64,000 nucleotides of DNA, from NCBI GenBank assembly GCA_024641985.1, contig JAHEBZ010000002.1:62001-126000 (forward strand), read 5' to 3'. The position numbers were made by a program, and so were the translations under genes. Source of the stretch: Rhodoluna sp. GTDB lineage: Bacteria; Actinomycetota; Actinomycetes; Actinomycetales; Microbacteriaceae. Under the pieces are notes generated by a model that saw nothing but the letters and a program-made list of their open reading frames with translations, did not search any database and was not told the origin of the DNA. This document shows, piece after piece, positions 42,813 to 52,002 of this stretch (positions within the stretch are counted from its first letter, which is position 1; every line of letters starts with the position of its first letter).

Positions 42813-45503
42813 TTGGCAACTAGCCAGAAACTGGTAATCGTTGAGTCGCCGGCTAAAGCGAAGACGATTTCTAAGTACCTCGGCGAGGGCTACACGGTGT
42901 TGGCATCGGTTGGCCACATCCGTGACTTGGTTGACCCCAAAGACCTGCCTGCCGAAAAGAAAAAGGGTTCTCTCGGCAAGTTCTCGATCGATATCGAAAA
43001 CGATTTTGAACCTTATTACGCCATTTCGCCGGGCAAGAGCAAAACCGTAAGCGATTTGAAGAAGGCTCTATCTGGCGCCGACGAACTTTTTCTGGCAACA
43101 GATGAAGACCGCGAGGGTGAAGCCATCGCGTGGCACCTGCTTCAGGTTTTGAAGCCCAAAGTTCCGGTGAAGCGAATGGTGTTTCACGAAATCACCAAAG
43201 AGGCAATTCGGTCGGCTCTAGAGCACACCCGAGCCGTAGACGACAACTTGGTTCAGGCGCAAGAAACCCGACGCGTTGTAGACCGGCTTTACGGCTATGA
43301 AGTTTCGCCAGTGCTGTGGCGCAAAATTAACCGCGGCCTTAGTGCCGGCCGAGTTCAATCGCCAGCAATGCGCTTAGTGGTTGAACGTGAACGTGAACGC
43401 ATGGCGTTTGTTTCGGCAAGCTATAACGACGTCGAGGTTACCTTTGACCCCCAGGCTGCCGGAGAACCACAATTTGTGGCCAAACTTCAGAGCGTAAACG
43501 GCAAACGCATCGCAACCGGTCAGAGCTTCGACGACCGCGGTCAACTTACGGCCGATGTATTAATGCTCGATGGCGCGGCAGCCGAAGCGCTCGCCGAAGC
43601 AGTGCGCGACTCGGCAGCAAAAATTGCGGTGTCTTCTGTCGAAGCCAAGCCAAGCACTCGTCGCCCTGCGGCACCTTTCACAACTTCAACGCTTCAGCAA
43701 GAGGCATCGCGCAAGCTGCGCATGTCGGCCAAGCAAACCATGGACACCGCGCAATCGCTTTACCAAGACGGTCACATTACCTACATGCGAACCGACTCAC
43801 CAACCCTCTCGGTGCAAGCCATCAACGCGGCTCGAACTCAGGCTAAGCAAATGTTTGGCGATAATTTTGTGCCCGACAAGCCTCGCGTTTATCAGGGCAA
43901 AAACAAAAACGCCCAAGAGGCCCACGAGGCTATTCGCCCCGCCGGTGAAAACTTTAGAAAACCCTCTGAGCTTGCCAGCGTTTTGAGCGGTCGCGCACTA
44001 GACCTTTATGACCTCATCTGGAAGCGCACCGTGGCTTCGCAGATGGAGGATGCCAAAGTCTCGACCACAACCGCAAAAATTGGGGTTAGCCCAATCCAGG
44101 GCGGCGGAAGTGCCGAATTTACCGCATCCGGAACTGTTGTCACCTTCCGTGGTTTTATGGCGGCCTATGAAGAGAGCCACGATGAAACTCGCGGCGATGA
44201 GCAAGAAGAACGTGAATCGAAGCTGCCAAACCTAAGCGTTGGTCAGGCTCTGAAGGCCGTAGATGTGGTTGCAAAAGACCACCAAACTTCGCCACCACCA
44301 CGTTTCACCGAAGCATCGTTGGTGAAAGCGCTCGAAGAAGATGGCATCGGGCGCCCATCGACGTATGCTGCAATCTTGTCGACAATTGTCAACAAGGGCT
44401 ATGTTTCGAAGCGCGGCCAGGCGTTGGTTCCTGAGTGGATCGCATTTACGGTTACGCGTTTTCTTGAAGAAAATTTTGGCAAACTTATCGACTATGCGTT
44501 CACTGCGCAGATGGAAGAAGACCTCGACCAAATTGCCGACGGCCAACTTGACCGCAGCAAGTGGTTGCAGGGCTTCTATTTTGGCAACGACAAAAACGAA
44601 GGCCTTCGCAACACCGTAGAAAATCTTGGCGACAGCGACCCTCGAGCAATTAACTCAATTGCACTTAGCGATGAGATCACTCTGCGAACCGGCAAGTACG
44701 GCCCTTACATCGAAATTATGGTCGAACCGGGCTCAGAGGGTGCCGACGAAAATGGTCGACGCATCGTGAATATTCCAGATGGCCTTGCCCCAGATGAATT
44801 GACTGTCGAAAAGGCTCAGCAGCTCATTGATGCCCCAATCATCACCGATCGAGTGATGGGCCAAGACACGGCTTCGGGCCTTGACATTCTTTTCAAGGAT
44901 GGTCGCTATGGCCCATACGTTGTGTTGGATGACCCGAAGGCGGCAAAGCCACGAACAGCATCGCTATTTAAAACGATGAGCCCAGAGACTCTAACCCTTG
45001 AACAGGCAGAGTTGCTGCTTTCGTTGCCTCGAGTTGTTGGAGTAGACCCCGAATCTGCGGTAGAAATTACCGCCCAAAATGGCAAGTTTGGCCCATACCT
45101 TTCTAAGGGTAAAGATTCGAGATCGCTGAGCAGCGAAGACCAGCTATTCAGCCTCGATTTGGCTGGCGCACTCGAGATTTTTGCGCAACCAAAATATGGG
45201 GGTCGCCGCACGGCCGCCACCCCGCTTAAAGAATTTGGCGAAGACCCGGCTTCGGGGTTGCCAGTGTTTGCCAAGACCGGCCAGTTTGGTTTGTATGTGA
45301 CCGACGGCGCGGTTAATGCAACTGTTCCAAAAGATGAAAACCTTGAAGAGATGTCTCCAGATCAGGCCTTTGAGCTGTTGGCAATTCGCCGCGAAAAGCT
45401 AGGCCTAGAGCCGGGGCAGGCGCCAGCCAAAGCCGGCAAGCCAGCCAAAAAGGCATCTGCGACGCGCGTTGTGAAGCGTGGGGCAACCCGAAAGGCAAAA
45501 TAA
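42813..45503 (+). CDS. topA: DNA topoisomerase I
   Basis: Type IA topoisomerase that relaxes negative supercoils, 896 residues. Toprim domain at the start (VESPAKAKTI, and DEDREGEAIAWH near 95), catalytic tyrosine Tyr324 in HITYMRTDS, and the core ending near 600. The C-terminal part has the mycobacterial-type GPY repeats (KYGPYIE, RYGPYVV, KFGPYLS, QFGLYVT) in place of zinc fingers, and a Lys-rich tail. TTG start with AAGGAG 6 nt upstream. It overlaps tmk by one base. Confidence 0.97.
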   Translation: MATSQKLVIVESPAKAKTISKYLGEGYTVLASVGHIRDLVDPKDLPAEKKKGSLGKFSIDIENDFEPYYAISPGKSKTVSDLKKALSGADELFLATDEDREGEAIAWHLLQVLKPKVPVKRMVFHEITKEAIRSALEHTRAVDDNLVQAQETRRVVDRLYGYEVSPVLWRKINRGLSAGRVQSPAMRLVVERERERMAFVSASYNDVEVTFDPQAAGEPQFVAKLQSVNGKRIATGQSFDDRGQLTADVLMLDGAAAEALAEAVRDSAAKIAVSSVEAKPSTRRPAAPFTTSTLQQEASRKLRMSAKQTMDTAQSLYQDGHITYMRTDSPTLSVQAINAARTQAKQMFGDNFVPDKPRVYQGKNKNAQEAHEAIRPAGENFRKPSELASVLSGRALDLYDLIWKRTVASQMEDAKVSTTTAKIGVSPIQGGGSAEFTASGTVVTFRGFMAAYEESHDETRGDEQEERESKLPNLSVGQALKAVDVVAKDHQTSPPPRFTEASLVKALEEDGIGRPSTYAAILSTIVNKGYVSKRGQALVPEWIAFTVTRFLEENFGKLIDYAFTAQMEEDLDQIADGQLDRSKWLQGFYFGNDKNEGLRNTVENLGDSDPRAINSIALSDEITLRTGKYGPYIEIMVEPGSEGADENGRRIVNIPDGLAPDELTVEKAQQLIDAPIITDRVMGQDTASGLDILFKDGRYGPYVVLDDPKAAKPRTASLFKTMSPETLTLEQAELLLSLPRVVGVDPESAVEITAQNGKFGPYLSKGKDSRSLSSEDQLFSLDLAGALEIFAQPKYGGRRTAATPLKEFGEDPASGLPVFAKTGQFGLYVTDGAVNATVPKDENLEEMSPDQAFELLAIRREKLGLEPGQAPAKAGKPAKKASATRVVKRGATRKAK

Positions 45504-46132
45504 TGAGCCGAGGCTTATTTATTTCACTTGAAGGAATCGACGGCGTCGGAAAATCGACTCAGTCAGACCTGATCGAGCAATACCTGCTTGGCCTTGGCAG
45601 AAAAGTAGTTCGCACCCTTGAGCCTGGCGGCACCGAACTTGGTCAAGAAATTAGGCACCTTTTATTGCACCGCAAGGGCGATGTGGCTCCTAGAAGCGAA
45701 GCCCTGCTTTATGCTGCCGATCGAGCGCATCACGTTGCAACCAAGGTGCGCCCTGCGCTATCTAGGGGCGAGGTTGTCATAACCGATCGATACCTCGATT
45801 CCTCGGTCGCCTACCAAGGCGTTGGCCGCGATTTGAACGCCGAAGATGTGCGCGCCATTTCTATGTTTGCGGTTGAAAACCTTCTTCCAGACCTAACCAT
45901 TTTGCTTGATCTAGAAGCTAGCGCCGCAATGGCGAGGCGCAAAAAATCTGGGGCAGAACCAGACCGACTTGAGCGTGAAAAAGTCGAATTTTTTGAGGCA
46001 GTGCGCCAAGCGTATTTGGCAATGGCAGCTGCCGAACCAGCTAGATGGTTGGTGGTCGACGCAACGCAAACCGTTGAGCAAATGCAACAGCAAATTCGTC
46101 AACGCATAGATCAGGTATTGGCAAGCTTTTGA
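45503..46132 (+). CDS. tmk: Thymidylate kinase
   Basis: Phosphorylates dTMP to dTDP for DNA synthesis. 209 residues. P-loop LEGIDGVGKST near residues 7-17, the DR(Y/F) segment TDRYLDSSVAYQG (about 93-105) and the LID region follow. Its ATG overlaps the topA stop (TAATG), and its own stop overlaps the holB start, so topA-tmk-holB is a tightly coupled operon, conserved across actinobacteria. Confidence 0.96.
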   Translation: MSRGLFISLEGIDGVGKSTQSDLIEQYLLGLGRKVVRTLEPGGTELGQEIRHLLLHRKGDVAPRSEALLYAADRAHHVATKVRPALSRGEVVITDRYLDSSVAYQGVGRDLNAEDVRAISMFAVENLLPDLTILLDLEASAAMARRKKSGAEPDRLEREKVEFFEAVRQAYLAMAAAEPARWLVVDATQTVEQMQQQIRQRIDQVLASF

Positions 46133-47286
46133 AAACAACCGATGCGCCGGTGTGGGCTGATCAGCTTGGTCAGCCCGAGGCTGTCGCGCAATTGGCGCAC
46201 GCGGTCGAACATCGGCAAAGTGGAGTTCACCACGCCTGGTTGGTCACCGGCCCACCGGGGTCTGGCCGCTCAAACCTAGCCCATGCTTTTGCAGCCGCTT
46301 TGCTTTGCGCCGAGGGTGGCTGCGGCGAATGCCGAAGTTGCGTTTTGGCCGGTGCGGGCACGCACCCCGACATCACAATTTTGTCTACCGAACGCGTTTC
46401 GATACCCATCGATGAGGTTCGTGAGATGGTTGCCAACTCGCAGCTCGGCAGCTCGATGGGCAAATACCGCATCATGATTATCGAAGATGCCGACCGTATG
46501 CAAGAACGTTCATCAAACGTGCTTCTGAAAGCACTCGAAGAGCCGCCGGCCGGCACCATATGGCTGCTTTGTGCGCCTTCAGAGGCCGATATGTTGCCCA
46601 CAATACGTTCGCGCGTTCGCCGAATCGGCCTTAAAGTGCCGGCGGTAGCAGAGGTTGCACGATTGCTGGTTGAAAGAGACGGAGTTGATTCAAAACTTGC
46701 GCTTCAGGTTGCCGCCGAATCGCAGAGCCACATTGGCATGGCCCGCCGCTTGGCAACCAGCAACGACGCCCGCAGCCGTCGGCGCGAAACTCTGTTGGCT
46801 GCGGCCAACATCGTGGGCGTTACCTCAGCCGTGCTAACTGCCGAACGCTGGCTAGAGATAGCAAAAAAGGATGCCGAGGCGCTAACGACAGAGCGCGATC
46901 AAGAAGAAAAAGAGGCGCTTCTGCGAACGCTTGGTCTGGCCCCTAGCGACAACATTCCGCCGAATCTCAAATCTGAATTGAAGAACCTTGAAGAGGGGCA
47001 AAAGCGTCGCGCCACTAGGAGCGTTCGCGATGGTTTAGACCGAATTCTGGTCGATTTGCTTTCTCTTTATCGAGATGTGCTTACGATTCAGATTCAAGCC
47101 GAATCGGCGCTGATCAACGAAGACCTTCGCGCAAGCATCCAAAAAATAGCCGAAAACAGCACCGCTGCGCAATCAATCCATAAGCTAGAGGCCATAGCGC
47201 TGGCTCGCAAGCGCATCGATGCCAACGTTCGCGATCTCATGGTGCTCGAATCGTTGGCTGTGAGTCTTCGCAATAAGGCAAGCTAG
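46129..47286 (+). CDS. holB: DNA polymerase III subunit delta prime
   Basis: Stator subunit of the clamp loader, 385 residues. Its P-loop reads GPPGSGRS, with Arg for the catalytic Lys, as usual in actinobacterial delta prime, which does not hydrolyze ATP. A zinc module (CAEGGCGECRSC) follows, then the AAA+ core and collar domain. TTG start overlapping the tmk stop. It works with DnaX, also in this window. Confidence 0.94.
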   Translation: MKTTDAPVWADQLGQPEAVAQLAHAVEHRQSGVHHAWLVTGPPGSGRSNLAHAFAAALLCAEGGCGECRSCVLAGAGTHPDITILSTERVSIPIDEVREMVANSQLGSSMGKYRIMIIEDADRMQERSSNVLLKALEEPPAGTIWLLCAPSEADMLPTIRSRVRRIGLKVPAVAEVARLLVERDGVDSKLALQVAAESQSHIGMARRLATSNDARSRRRETLLAAANIVGVTSAVLTAERWLEIAKKDAEALTTERDQEEKEALLRTLGLAPSDNIPPNLKSELKNLEEGQKRRATRSVRDGLDRILVDLLSLYRDVLTIQIQAESALINEDLRASIQKIAENSTAAQSIHKLEAIALARKRIDANVRDLMVLESLAVSLRNKAS

Positions 47287-48815
47287 TGTCTGTTGGCAAG
47301 TTGCGAGCCTTGGTCTCTGCAGGTTTGGTGGCACTCTCGGTGTCAAGTTGCGCCATCTCTCTGCCGGTGGCTCGCCCAACCGCCATAGCGGAACCATCGG
47401 TTGCGGCTGAATTCAAGCCTTTTTACGAGCAAGAGGTAGCCTGGCAAACCTGTGGCGATGGCAAGGCCGTTTGTGGCAAGTTCACCGTGCCGCTCGATTG
47501 GGCCGAACCAGCTGGCAAAACCATAAAACTCTCGGTTGCATACCGCCCAGCCGATCTAGCCAAGCCACTTGGGTCACTCATCTTTAACCCCGGCGGCCCG
47601 GGTTCGTCTGCCACCGCTTGGTTGCTAGATTCGGCAGACCAAATTGGCACCCAGAATCTGCGCAAAAATTTCAACCTGGTTGGCTTTGATCCAAGAGGGG
47701 TTGGCCAGAGCGAGCCCACAGTAAAGTGCCTCGATGCCGAGGGCACAGATGAATTGCTCTACGAAGACTCTGGGTTCGCGCTTGGTTCGGCTGCCGACTT
47801 AGCCGAGACTCGGCGCAGCATGAAGAACTTCATAGCTGCTTGCATTGCCAACAGTGGGCAAGGTTTGGGCTATGTCGACACGGTTTCGACCGCGAAAGAC
47901 ATGGATGTTTTGCGTGCCTTGTTTGGCGATCTCAAACTCAACTACCTTGGTTTCAGCTATGGCACCTACCTCGGCGCAACCTATGCGGCTCTGTTTGCAG
48001 ATCGTGTTGGGCGCATGGTTCTTGATGGGGCAATCGACCCCACTATCAGCGATGAGCAACAGAGCGTCATTCAACTGGTCGGGTTTAATCAGGCCCTCCG
48101 AAACTACCTAGCTGATTGTCTGGGCTCAGCGGATTGCCCATTCAAGGGAACGGTTGAGCAAGCGCTTGCCCAAATTAAAGCGCTTCTGTTGTCGATCGAG
48201 CGCAAGCCGCTAGAAACCTCAGATGGTCGAAAGCTAACAATTTGGGCAGCCATAACCGGCTTAATAATGCCGCTTTATAGCCAAAGCTATTGGCCGGCAC
48301 TAAGTCAGGGTTTTGCCGAAGCCCGAAAAGGTGATGGTTCAACGTTGATTCAAATGGCCGATGCCTACAACGATCGCGATGAAAATGGCGCCTACCTTTC
48401 GAATTTGATGGAAGCCAATTTTGCGATCAATTGCGCAGATTCTCGCGCACCAAGCGATCAAAAATCGATGCAAACGCAAAATGCCCTGATGCTAAAAGCA
48501 AGCCCAACCCTCGGTCGCTATTGGGCCTGGGGTGCGTTGGGTTGTGAGCAGTGGCCATACCGTGTGGCAATTAAGCCTTCAACCTGGGCAGCCGAGGGCT
48601 CGGCGCCAATTTTGGTTGTAGGAACAACTGGCGACCCGGCAACCCCTTATTCGCAAGCGGTTTCGTTGGCAACCAAAGTTTTGTCTAACGCCAAATTGGT
48701 GACCTTCAATGGTGAAGGGCACACCGCGTATGGTCAAGAATATCGCTGCGTAAACGATGCAGTAGATGCCTATCTGATTCGAAATATTGTGCCAACCAAA
48801 GACCCGAATTGCTGA
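47286..48815 (+). CDS. TAP-like alpha/beta hydrolase lipoprotein (tripeptidyl aminopeptidase family)
   Basis: Secreted lipoprotein peptidase of 509 residues, like Streptomyces tripeptidyl aminopeptidases and the mycobacterial CaeA/Hip1 family. Signal peptide with lipobox VSSC (Cys22). The catalytic Ser224 lies in GFSYGTYLG; an Asp in GTTGDPATPYSQA and the His in GEGHTAYG near the C-terminus complete the triad, within a TAP-like C-terminal domain. It would trim peptides at the outer face of the membrane. GTG start overlapping the holB stop. Confidence 0.9.
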   Translation: MSVGKLRALVSAGLVALSVSSCAISLPVARPTAIAEPSVAAEFKPFYEQEVAWQTCGDGKAVCGKFTVPLDWAEPAGKTIKLSVAYRPADLAKPLGSLIFNPGGPGSSATAWLLDSADQIGTQNLRKNFNLVGFDPRGVGQSEPTVKCLDAEGTDELLYEDSGFALGSAADLAETRRSMKNFIAACIANSGQGLGYVDTVSTAKDMDVLRALFGDLKLNYLGFSYGTYLGATYAALFADRVGRMVLDGAIDPTISDEQQSVIQLVGFNQALRNYLADCLGSADCPFKGTVEQALAQIKALLLSIERKPLETSDGRKLTIWAAITGLIMPLYSQSYWPALSQGFAEARKGDGSTLIQMADAYNDRDENGAYLSNLMEANFAINCADSRAPSDQKSMQTQNALMLKASPTLGRYWAWGALGCEQWPYRVAIKPSTWAAEGSAPILVVGTTGDPATPYSQAVSLATKVLSNAKLVTFNGEGHTAYGQEYRCVNDAVDAYLIRNIVPTKDPNC

Positions 48816-48827
48816 TTTATAACGAAT
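48816..48827. promoter_or_regulatory. Shared acetate-gene motif upstream of actP operon
   Basis: TTTATAACGAAT, identical over 12 bp to 39898-39909 upstream of acs. It lies about 45 bp upstream of the predicted -10 box (48872-48877), i.e. near -60. Confidence 0.45.
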
Positions 48828-48871
48828 CAGCATATCGACCGTTTTTACTAAAAAACAATTCCAATTTTCGC

Positions 48872-48877
48872 TAGGCT
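48872..48877 (+). promoter_or_regulatory. -10 box of the DUF485-actP promoter
   Basis: TAGGCT; leader of about 70 nt containing a perfect 7-bp hairpin (CGCTGGC/GCCAGCG at 48908-48927) before the start at 48955. No convincing -35, which fits an activator-dependent promoter. Confidence 0.5.
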
Positions 48878-48954
48878 CGCGAGAAGAGCGCTATGTGCGC
48901 CCTGCATCGCTGGCAAAGACGCCAGCGGTGTCACCTTATGAACATTGGAGTTCA

Positions 48955-49284
48955 ATGGGATCGACAGAGCACGACAAGGTGTGGGCAGAAACACAAGCCT
49001 CACCCGAGTTTCAAGCCTTGAAGAAAAAGTTCCGCGGGTTCGCGTTTCCGCTAACCGCAGCTTTCTTGGTTTGGTATTTCCTCTATGTGGCCCTAACCGC
49101 CTTTGCACGCGAATGGGTTAGCACACCTGTGATCGGAAACATCAACATCGCCTTCGTTCTTGGCGTGTTGCAGTTCGTCACAACCTTCCTAATCATGTGG
49201 CTATACGAGCGCCACTCTTCACACTCGCTAGACGGCCCATCAGATGCCCTGCGCGAAAAAGTTGACAAGGAGTTGGCTCAGTAA
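48955..49284 (+). CDS. DUF485 membrane protein
   Basis: 109-residue protein with two hydrophobic helices (about 30-52 and 65-88) and the DUF485 pattern of Phe-rich first helix and an acidic C-terminus. It is the usual small partner encoded before ActP. The start at 48955 has GGAG 4 nt upstream; the longer frame to 48895 lacks a site. It overlaps actP as TAATG. Confidence 0.85.
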   Translation: MGSTEHDKVWAETQASPEFQALKKKFRGFAFPLTAAFLVWYFLYVALTAFAREWVSTPVIGNINIAFVLGVLQFVTTFLIMWLYERHSSHSLDGPSDALREKVDKELAQ

Positions 49285-51062
49285 TGGATTCGACAACACT
49301 AAGTGCGATTCTCTTCGTCGCTTTCGTAGCATTCACTCTGGTTTTGGTTTTCCGAGCCGGTCGCTCAAACAAGAAGTCTTCCGACTTTTATGACGGCGGC
49401 GGTAGCTTCTCTGGCTTCCAAAACGGTCTGGCAATCGCCGGCGACTACATGTCGGCAGCTTCCTTCCTCGGCATCGCCGGAACCATCGCCTTGTTCGGCT
49501 ACGACGGCTTCCTATACTCCATCGGTTTCTTGGTTGCCTGGCTGGTTGCGCTGCTTCTCGTAGCCGAGCCGCTTCGCAACTCGGGTCGATTCACCATGGG
49601 TGACGTTCTTGCGTTCCGCATGAAGCAGCGCCCGGTTAGAGGCGCAGCAGCAACATCAACCCTCGTAGTTTCGATTTTCTATTTGATGGCTCAGATGGTT
49701 GGCGCCGGTGCACTGGTTTCGCTTTTGCTCGGCATCACCGATGCAACAGCCAAAAACTGGATCATCGCTGGCGTTGGCGTTCTAATGATTATTTATGTGA
49801 CTGTTGGCGGCATGAAGGGCACCACCTATGTGCAGATCGTGAAGGCGTTCTTGCTCATGACCGGTGCGGTTCTTCTAACCTTCATGGTGTTGTGGCAGTT
49901 TGGTTTTAACATTTCAGACCTGCTAGGTGCCGCTCGCGATGCCTCAGGCAAAGAGCACTTCCTTGAGCCAGGTTTGAAGTTCGGCAAAGAGATCCTCGAT
50001 GCCAACGGCGCCGTTGATGCAACCAAAACGCTGATGAGCAAGCTAGACCTGATCTCGCTCGGCATGGCTTTGGTTCTCGGAACCGCAGGTTTGCCTCACA
50101 TCCTGATTCGCTTCTACACCGTGCCAACTGCAAAAGCTGCCCGCAAGTCGGTCAACTGGGCAATCGGCAACATCGGCGCTTTCTACCTAATGACCATCGC
50201 TCTAGGTTTCGGTGCAGCTGCTCTAGTTAGCCGCACCACCTTGTTCCGCGGTTACAAGGCAGATGCCACCGGATGTTTGGTTGACGCAAAGGGTATTCCG
50301 ATTGTTGATGGCGACGTTGCCTGCACCAACCTCGACAACTTGGCAAATCTCTCTGCCGATGCCAAGAAACTTCTGGTGCCGGTTGACCCATCCGGAAACG
50401 TTGCGGCTCCTCAGTTGGCACAGTTCCTTGGTGGCGGCGAAGGCACCACCGGCGGCGCTGTGATGCTTGCAGTGATTGGCGCTATCGCCTTTGCAACTAT
50501 CTTGGCAGTTGTTGCTGGCCTAACTTTGGCTAGCTCTTCATCGTTCGCACACGACCTGTATGCAAACGTAATCAAGCGCGGCAAGGCATCTCCAGAGCAA
50601 GAAGTTCGCGTTGCAAAGATCTCTGCGGTTGTGATTGGTGCGATCTCGATCGTGCTCGCCATCGGTGCGCAGGGTCTCAACGTGGCGTTCCTGGTTGCAA
50701 TCGCATTCGCGATCGCGGCATCCGGAAACCTTCCAGCAGTGCTCTACTCGCTGTTCTGGAAGCGCTTCAACACTCGCGGTGCGGTTTGGGCAATCTATGG
50801 CGGTCTGTTCTCGGCCATCGTCCTGCTCGTGTTCTCGCCAAACGTGTCGGGTCTTGCCACAAGCTTCATCCCATACGTCGAAGGTGGTCTGCGTTTCGAC
50901 TACTTCCCGCTTGCTAACCCAGGCATCGTTTCAATTCCACTCGGATTCATTTTCGGTTGGCTTGGAACCATCACCTCGACCGAAAGCAACGCTGCTAAAT
51001 ATGCAGAGCTTGAGGTTCGCTCGATGACTGGCGCGGCTATTGGTAAGGCAGTTCAGCACTAA
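49284..51062 (+). CDS. actP: Cation/acetate symporter
   Basis: Sodium:solute symporter family permease of 592 residues with about 13 helices; imports acetate and related short acids. The SSS core motifs NGLAIAGDYMSAASFLG (residues 38-54) and AGLPHILIRFYT (near 270) are present. A short periplasmic loop with two Cys lies near residues 330-350. It is preceded by DUF485 with overlapping codons and followed by a strong terminator. With acs elsewhere in the window it forms the acetate-uptake route. Confidence 0.95.
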   Translation: MDSTTLSAILFVAFVAFTLVLVFRAGRSNKKSSDFYDGGGSFSGFQNGLAIAGDYMSAASFLGIAGTIALFGYDGFLYSIGFLVAWLVALLLVAEPLRNSGRFTMGDVLAFRMKQRPVRGAAATSTLVVSIFYLMAQMVGAGALVSLLLGITDATAKNWIIAGVGVLMIIYVTVGGMKGTTYVQIVKAFLLMTGAVLLTFMVLWQFGFNISDLLGAARDASGKEHFLEPGLKFGKEILDANGAVDATKTLMSKLDLISLGMALVLGTAGLPHILIRFYTVPTAKAARKSVNWAIGNIGAFYLMTIALGFGAAALVSRTTLFRGYKADATGCLVDAKGIPIVDGDVACTNLDNLANLSADAKKLLVPVDPSGNVAAPQLAQFLGGGEGTTGGAVMLAVIGAIAFATILAVVAGLTLASSSSFAHDLYANVIKRGKASPEQEVRVAKISAVVIGAISIVLAIGAQGLNVAFLVAIAFAIAASGNLPAVLYSLFWKRFNTRGAVWAIYGGLFSAIVLLVFSPNVSGLATSFIPYVEGGLRFDYFPLANPGIVSIPLGFIFGWLGTITSTESNAAKYAELEVRSMTGAAIGKAVQH

Positions 51063-51077
51063 ACCTGATTCATTCGA

Positions 51078-51110
51078 GAACCCCGGTCGTTCGCGGCCGG
51101 GGTTCTTGTT
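51078..51110 (+). terminator. Terminator of DUF485-actP
   Basis: GAACCCCGG/CCGGGGTTC stem with a 10-nt loop and a following TTGTTT, 16 nt after the actP stop. Confidence 0.85.
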
Positions 51111-51211
51111 TGAGGAGCCTGTTAGCGATCTATTGGCCGCCGCCTGCATCGGCACAATTGCCATTGGTCGAGGGCAAAACACTAAACTTGGTTTGTTGCC
51201 CTAGGCAGCAC

Positions 51212-51284
51212 GCCACCCTAGCTCAGTCGGTAGAGCAGCTCCCTCGTAAAGAGCAGGTCAGGAGTTCGATTCTCCTGGGTGGCT
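51212..51284 (+). tRNA. tRNA-Thr(CGT)
   Basis: 73-nt tRNA. Acceptor GCCACCC/GGGTGGC, D arm AGCTCAGTCGG, anticodon loop CTCGTAA giving CGT (reads ACG), and T loop TTCGATT. The base of the anticodon stem has one C-A mismatch. CCA not encoded. Confidence 0.95.
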
Positions 51285-51286
51285 CT

Positions 51287-51880
51287 CTATGCTTTTGAGC
51301 GACTGGCGATGCGGTGCTCTAGAAGAGCTGTCGCAAGAATTACCGTGGCGGCAAGGCTTGTCGTAAAAATCACTAATCCGTTGTTATTGAGCAACGCATA
51401 AATCATCCAGAAAACCAGGCTGGCAAGCGTGATGCTTAGTGCCGAAATTGAAACTGCGGTTGCTCGATTTTTGTGGCGATTCAGCCAAGTTCTAATCAGT
51501 TGAGGCACTCGCGATGCCGTGAACAAAACCATGACGATGTCGACCAGCGGGCTGGGGCCATAAATCGTAAAGCTTGCTGCCACAAGGCCAAGGGGCGCAA
51601 TTATTGCAATCGAAGACCAGGTCTTTTTTCGAATCGCGATTACCACCAGGGTTGAAGTAACCAGGGTTAGAAAGTTGGTCAGGTAGATTGCGGGGCTGCC
51701 AACTTTGATGCCAAAACCGCACCAGGCTGCAAATTGCACAGCTAGCAAGATCCAAGGGCTCAGCGCAACACCGTCAGAGTGCCCAAGCAATCGGATGCGC
51801 CTAACCTGCGGAATTCCCTGTGCGATGCCGATGGTGCCGCCAATGAAACCGCTAATCTCGCCAATCGCACTTAAACTCAA
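51287..51880 (-). CDS. PQ-loop/SWEET-like membrane protein
   Basis: 197-residue membrane protein with about seven hydrophobic helices and PQ-loop marks: GIAQGIPQVRRI near residue 18 and SRVPQLIRTW near 125, two Pro-Gln pairs as in MtN3/PQ-loop sugar or amino-acid carriers. Substrate unknown. The start is a TTG at 51880 with only a weak GGG upstream, so its exact N-terminus is less sure. Its 3' end is 3 nt from the convergent tRNA-Thr. Confidence 0.72.
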   Translation of the reverse strand: MSLSAIGEISGFIGGTIGIAQGIPQVRRIRLLGHSDGVALSPWILLAVQFAAWCGFGIKVGSPAIYLTNFLTLVTSTLVVIAIRKKTWSSIAIIAPLGLVAASFTIYGPSPLVDIVMVLFTASRVPQLIRTWLNRHKNRATAVSISALSITLASLVFWMIYALLNNNGLVIFTTSLAATVILATALLEHRIASRSKA

Positions 51881-52002
51881 TGGTCAGCCCTTTCACGTTG
51901 CTTCTGAAAGACTACCCACGAAATCACCAGAAAATTGCGACAAACCGCCAGAGTCTTGAATGCAGGAGTATGCTTTTGGGTGGCTCTGGAAGGGGTTCAT
52001 GA

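Noticed and set aside
46129-47286. Damaged Walker A in HolB (Arg for Lys)
   Set aside because: Normal for actinobacterial delta prime, which does not hydrolyze ATP.
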